Below are positions 7,829 through 8,597 of a stretch of DNA of 8,597 nt, piece by piece. This DNA comes from Syntrophomonadaceae bacterium (lineage in GTDB: Bacteria > Bacillota_D > Dethiobacteria > DTU022), in assembly GCA_003564505.1 (NCBI GenBank), contig PXFD01000148.1, forward strand, positions 1-8,597, given 5' to 3'. Each line of letters starts with the position of its first letter. Position 1 is the first letter of the stretch. Below the pieces are notes generated by a model. The model saw only the letters and a list, made by a program, of their open reading frames with translations. It did not search any database and was not told the origin of the DNA. Made by a program: the position numbers and the translations under genes.

Positions 7829-8254
7829 GTGCGATTATCGACAAAAGCGCGTTATGCTTTGCGGGCCATGGTTGAACTGTCTTTAAGCTATGATGGAGAG
7901 CCTGTAAAGTTAAAAACAATTGCTGAAAAGCAGGATCTGTCAATAAAATATTTAGAGCAGGTTATGAATCCGCTTCGAGTCAGCGGTTTTGTCAGTACCC
8001 AGAAAGGCAGTCGCGGTGGATACAGGCTGGTTAAAACACCTGACCAGATTACCCTCTATGATCTTATATACTCTGTCGAGGGCTCCCTGGCCCCGGTAGA
8101 ATGTGTTGACAATCCTGAAACATGTGATAGGGTCGGTTCTTGTGTAACCAGGGATGTTTGGGTCAGAATGCACCAGGTTATTCTCAGGGAGCTTCAATCG
8201 ACAACTCTCGCCGATCTGGCAGAAGAGCAGCGGAAACTGCTGGCAGGGAAATAA
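7829..8254 (+). CDS. Rrf2-family transcriptional regulator with a three-cysteine (Fe-S type) sensor loop
   Basis: DNA-binding dimer of the IscR/NsrR/CymR family, 141 residues, the normal size. The N-terminus MRLSTKARYALRAMVEL is the Rrf2 signature, followed by the winged helix-turn-helix (about 27-60: IAEKQDLSIKYLEQVM, then the wing QKGSRGGYRL). The sensor loop has cysteines 92, 99 and 105, a Cx6Cx5C spacing. IscR has Cx5Cx5C; the cysteine regulator CymR lacks this triad. This suggests an Fe-S cluster or redox sensor, and makes CymR function less likely, but does not identify the signal. The start is GTG, set by a ribosome site overlapping the copA stop, so it is co-expressed with the copper pump. 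No iscS or iscU follows, unlike many Rrf2 loci. Candidate targets are copA itself, cysK and the downstream peroxiredoxin; none is demonstrated. Confidence 0.92.
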   Translation: MRLSTKARYALRAMVELSLSYDGEPVKLKTIAEKQDLSIKYLEQVMNPLRVSGFVSTQKGSRGGYRLVKTPDQITLYDLIYSVEGSLAPVECVDNPETCDRVGSCVTRDVWVRMHQVILRELQSTTLADLAEEQRKLLAGK

Positions 8255-8281
8255 GTACAAGGGGTCAGGGGTTTTGTACTT
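8253..8281. repeat. REP-like hairpin with a GGGGTCAGGGG core at the end of the Rrf2 gene
   Basis: Arms AAGTACAA (8253-8260) and TTGTACTT (8274-8281) pair perfectly over 8 bp; two inner G-T pairs could extend this. The loop carries GGGGTCAGGGG. From memory, GGGGTCAGG motifs next to short palindromes mark REP elements mobilised by RAYT (IS200-like) transposases. The hairpin begins inside the regulator's stop codon. It has no T-tract, so it is not itself a normal terminator. Only one copy is visible in this window, so the REP label is tentative. Confidence 0.4.
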
Positions 8282-8397
8282 GGATATTGGAAACAGTTAA
8301 CATGCCCCAAATCAAAGCTATTCTGAGAGAGCTATTGTGACAGCAGAAAAGTAGTGGCAAATATTATTATCTATTCAGTCCGTAGATGCCTTTTATC

Positions 8398-8424
8398 AAA
8401 AAAGGCCGCAGTGCGGGCTTTTTT
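8398..8424 (+). terminator. Intrinsic terminator of the copA-Rrf2 operon
   Basis: Inverted repeat with arms AAAAAAGGCCGC (8398-8409) and GCGGGCTTTTTT (8413-8424), a three-base AGT loop and one G-G mismatch. The 3' arm ends in six T's. It lies about 145 bp after the regulator stop and about 95 bp before the peroxiredoxin gene, separating the two units. The A-run in the left arm means it could also work on the minus strand. Confidence 0.82.
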
Positions 8425-8505
8425 AGTTTTGAATAAAAATTATTAATAAAGGCAGGATCGATTATTAGTCTATTGAATATAAACAGGGGAATTATAAATT
8501 AAAAT

Positions 8506-8511
8506 AGGAGG
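8506..8511 (+). promoter_or_regulatory. Ribosome binding site of the peroxiredoxin gene
   Basis: AGGAGG lies seven bases before ATG at 8519 and supports that start. I could not find a well-spaced promoter between the terminator and this site. Confidence 0.75.
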
Positions 8512-8518
8512 TTTTACT

Positions 8519-8597
8519 ATGAGTGCAAAAGTGGGCCAAAAAGCTCCCGAATTTGAAACAGATGCCTTTGTCGATGGAGGTTTCAAGAAGGTAAAAC
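8519..8597 (+). CDS. Peroxiredoxin (AhpC/2-Cys type), 3'-truncated by window edge
   Basis: Only the first 26 codons are present. The peptide opens MSAKVGQKAPEFETDAF and continues VDGGFKKVK, which matches the N-terminal strand of AhpC/typical 2-Cys peroxiredoxins (pattern VGxxAPxFxxxA...GxFxxV). These thiol peroxidases reduce hydrogen peroxide and organic peroxides in the cytoplasm. The peroxidatic cysteine, normally near residue 50, lies beyond the window, so activity cannot be confirmed. It is separated from the copA-Rrf2 operon by an intrinsic terminator and should have its own promoter. Confidence 0.8.
   Translation, partial: MSAKVGQKAPEFETDAFVDGGFKKVK

Noticed and set aside
8140..8340. 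Plus-strand frame of 66 codons overlapping the end of the Rrf2 gene
   Set aside because: Its first part overlaps the regulator's conserved C-terminus in another frame, it runs through the hairpin, and no ribosome site or known domain is visible.
8473..8498. Promoter for the peroxiredoxin gene (TTGAAT and TATAAA)
   Set aside because: The spacer is only 14 bp, too short for a standard sigma-A promoter.
8491..8507. PerR box in front of the peroxiredoxin gene
   Set aside because: The left half TTATAA is present, but the right half of the TTATAATNATTATAA consensus is largely mismatched.

Overview
The window reads as a chromosomal stretch from a Bacillota-type (Clostridia-like, probably anaerobic) bacterium. 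The pointers are strong AGGAGG-type Shine-Dalgarno sites in front of nearly every gene, frequent TTG/GTG starts, moderately AT-rich composition, and the gene mix: a fumarate reductase-type iron-sulfur subunit, TypA, a DUF432-like protein paired with MscS, CysK, CopA, an Rrf2 regulator and a peroxiredoxin. This is inference; there is no rRNA or other phylogenetic marker here. All genes lie on the + strand, and I see no tRNA, rRNA, CRISPR array or intact transposase gene.

Layout. (1) 1-518: the 3' part of an SdhB/FrdB-type iron-sulfur subunit cut by the left edge, with an unusual second cysteine motif. (2) 619-2442: typA/bipA, a ribosome-associated GTPase with a TTG start. (3) 2443-2596: a spacer with a possible 21-residue ORF. 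(4) 2597-4204: a two-gene unit, a DUF432-like soluble protein followed without a gap by a small MscS-type mechanosensitive channel. (5) 4205-4335: an AT-rich control region with a consensus -35 box and two perfect 12-bp palindromes. (6) 4336-5262: cysteine synthase. (7) 5361-8254: a two-gene operon, a Cu(+)-exporting P1B ATPase with two metal-binding domains and an Rrf2-family regulator carrying three cysteines suited to an Fe-S cluster. (8) 8255-8518: a REP-like hairpin at the regulator's stop codon, then a clear intrinsic terminator. (9) 8519-8597: the start of an AhpC-type peroxiredoxin.

How it fits together. The right half has a thiol, metal and redox theme: cysteine synthesis, copper export, a probable Fe-S or redox-sensing regulator and peroxide removal. 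Copper damages Fe-S clusters, so an Fe-S regulator translated with the copper pump is a plausible, testable circuit. The most interesting uncharacterised unit is the DUF432-MscS pair, whose tight packing suggests a soluble partner for the channel. The most unusual single protein feature is the altered cysteine spacing in the iron-sulfur subunit.
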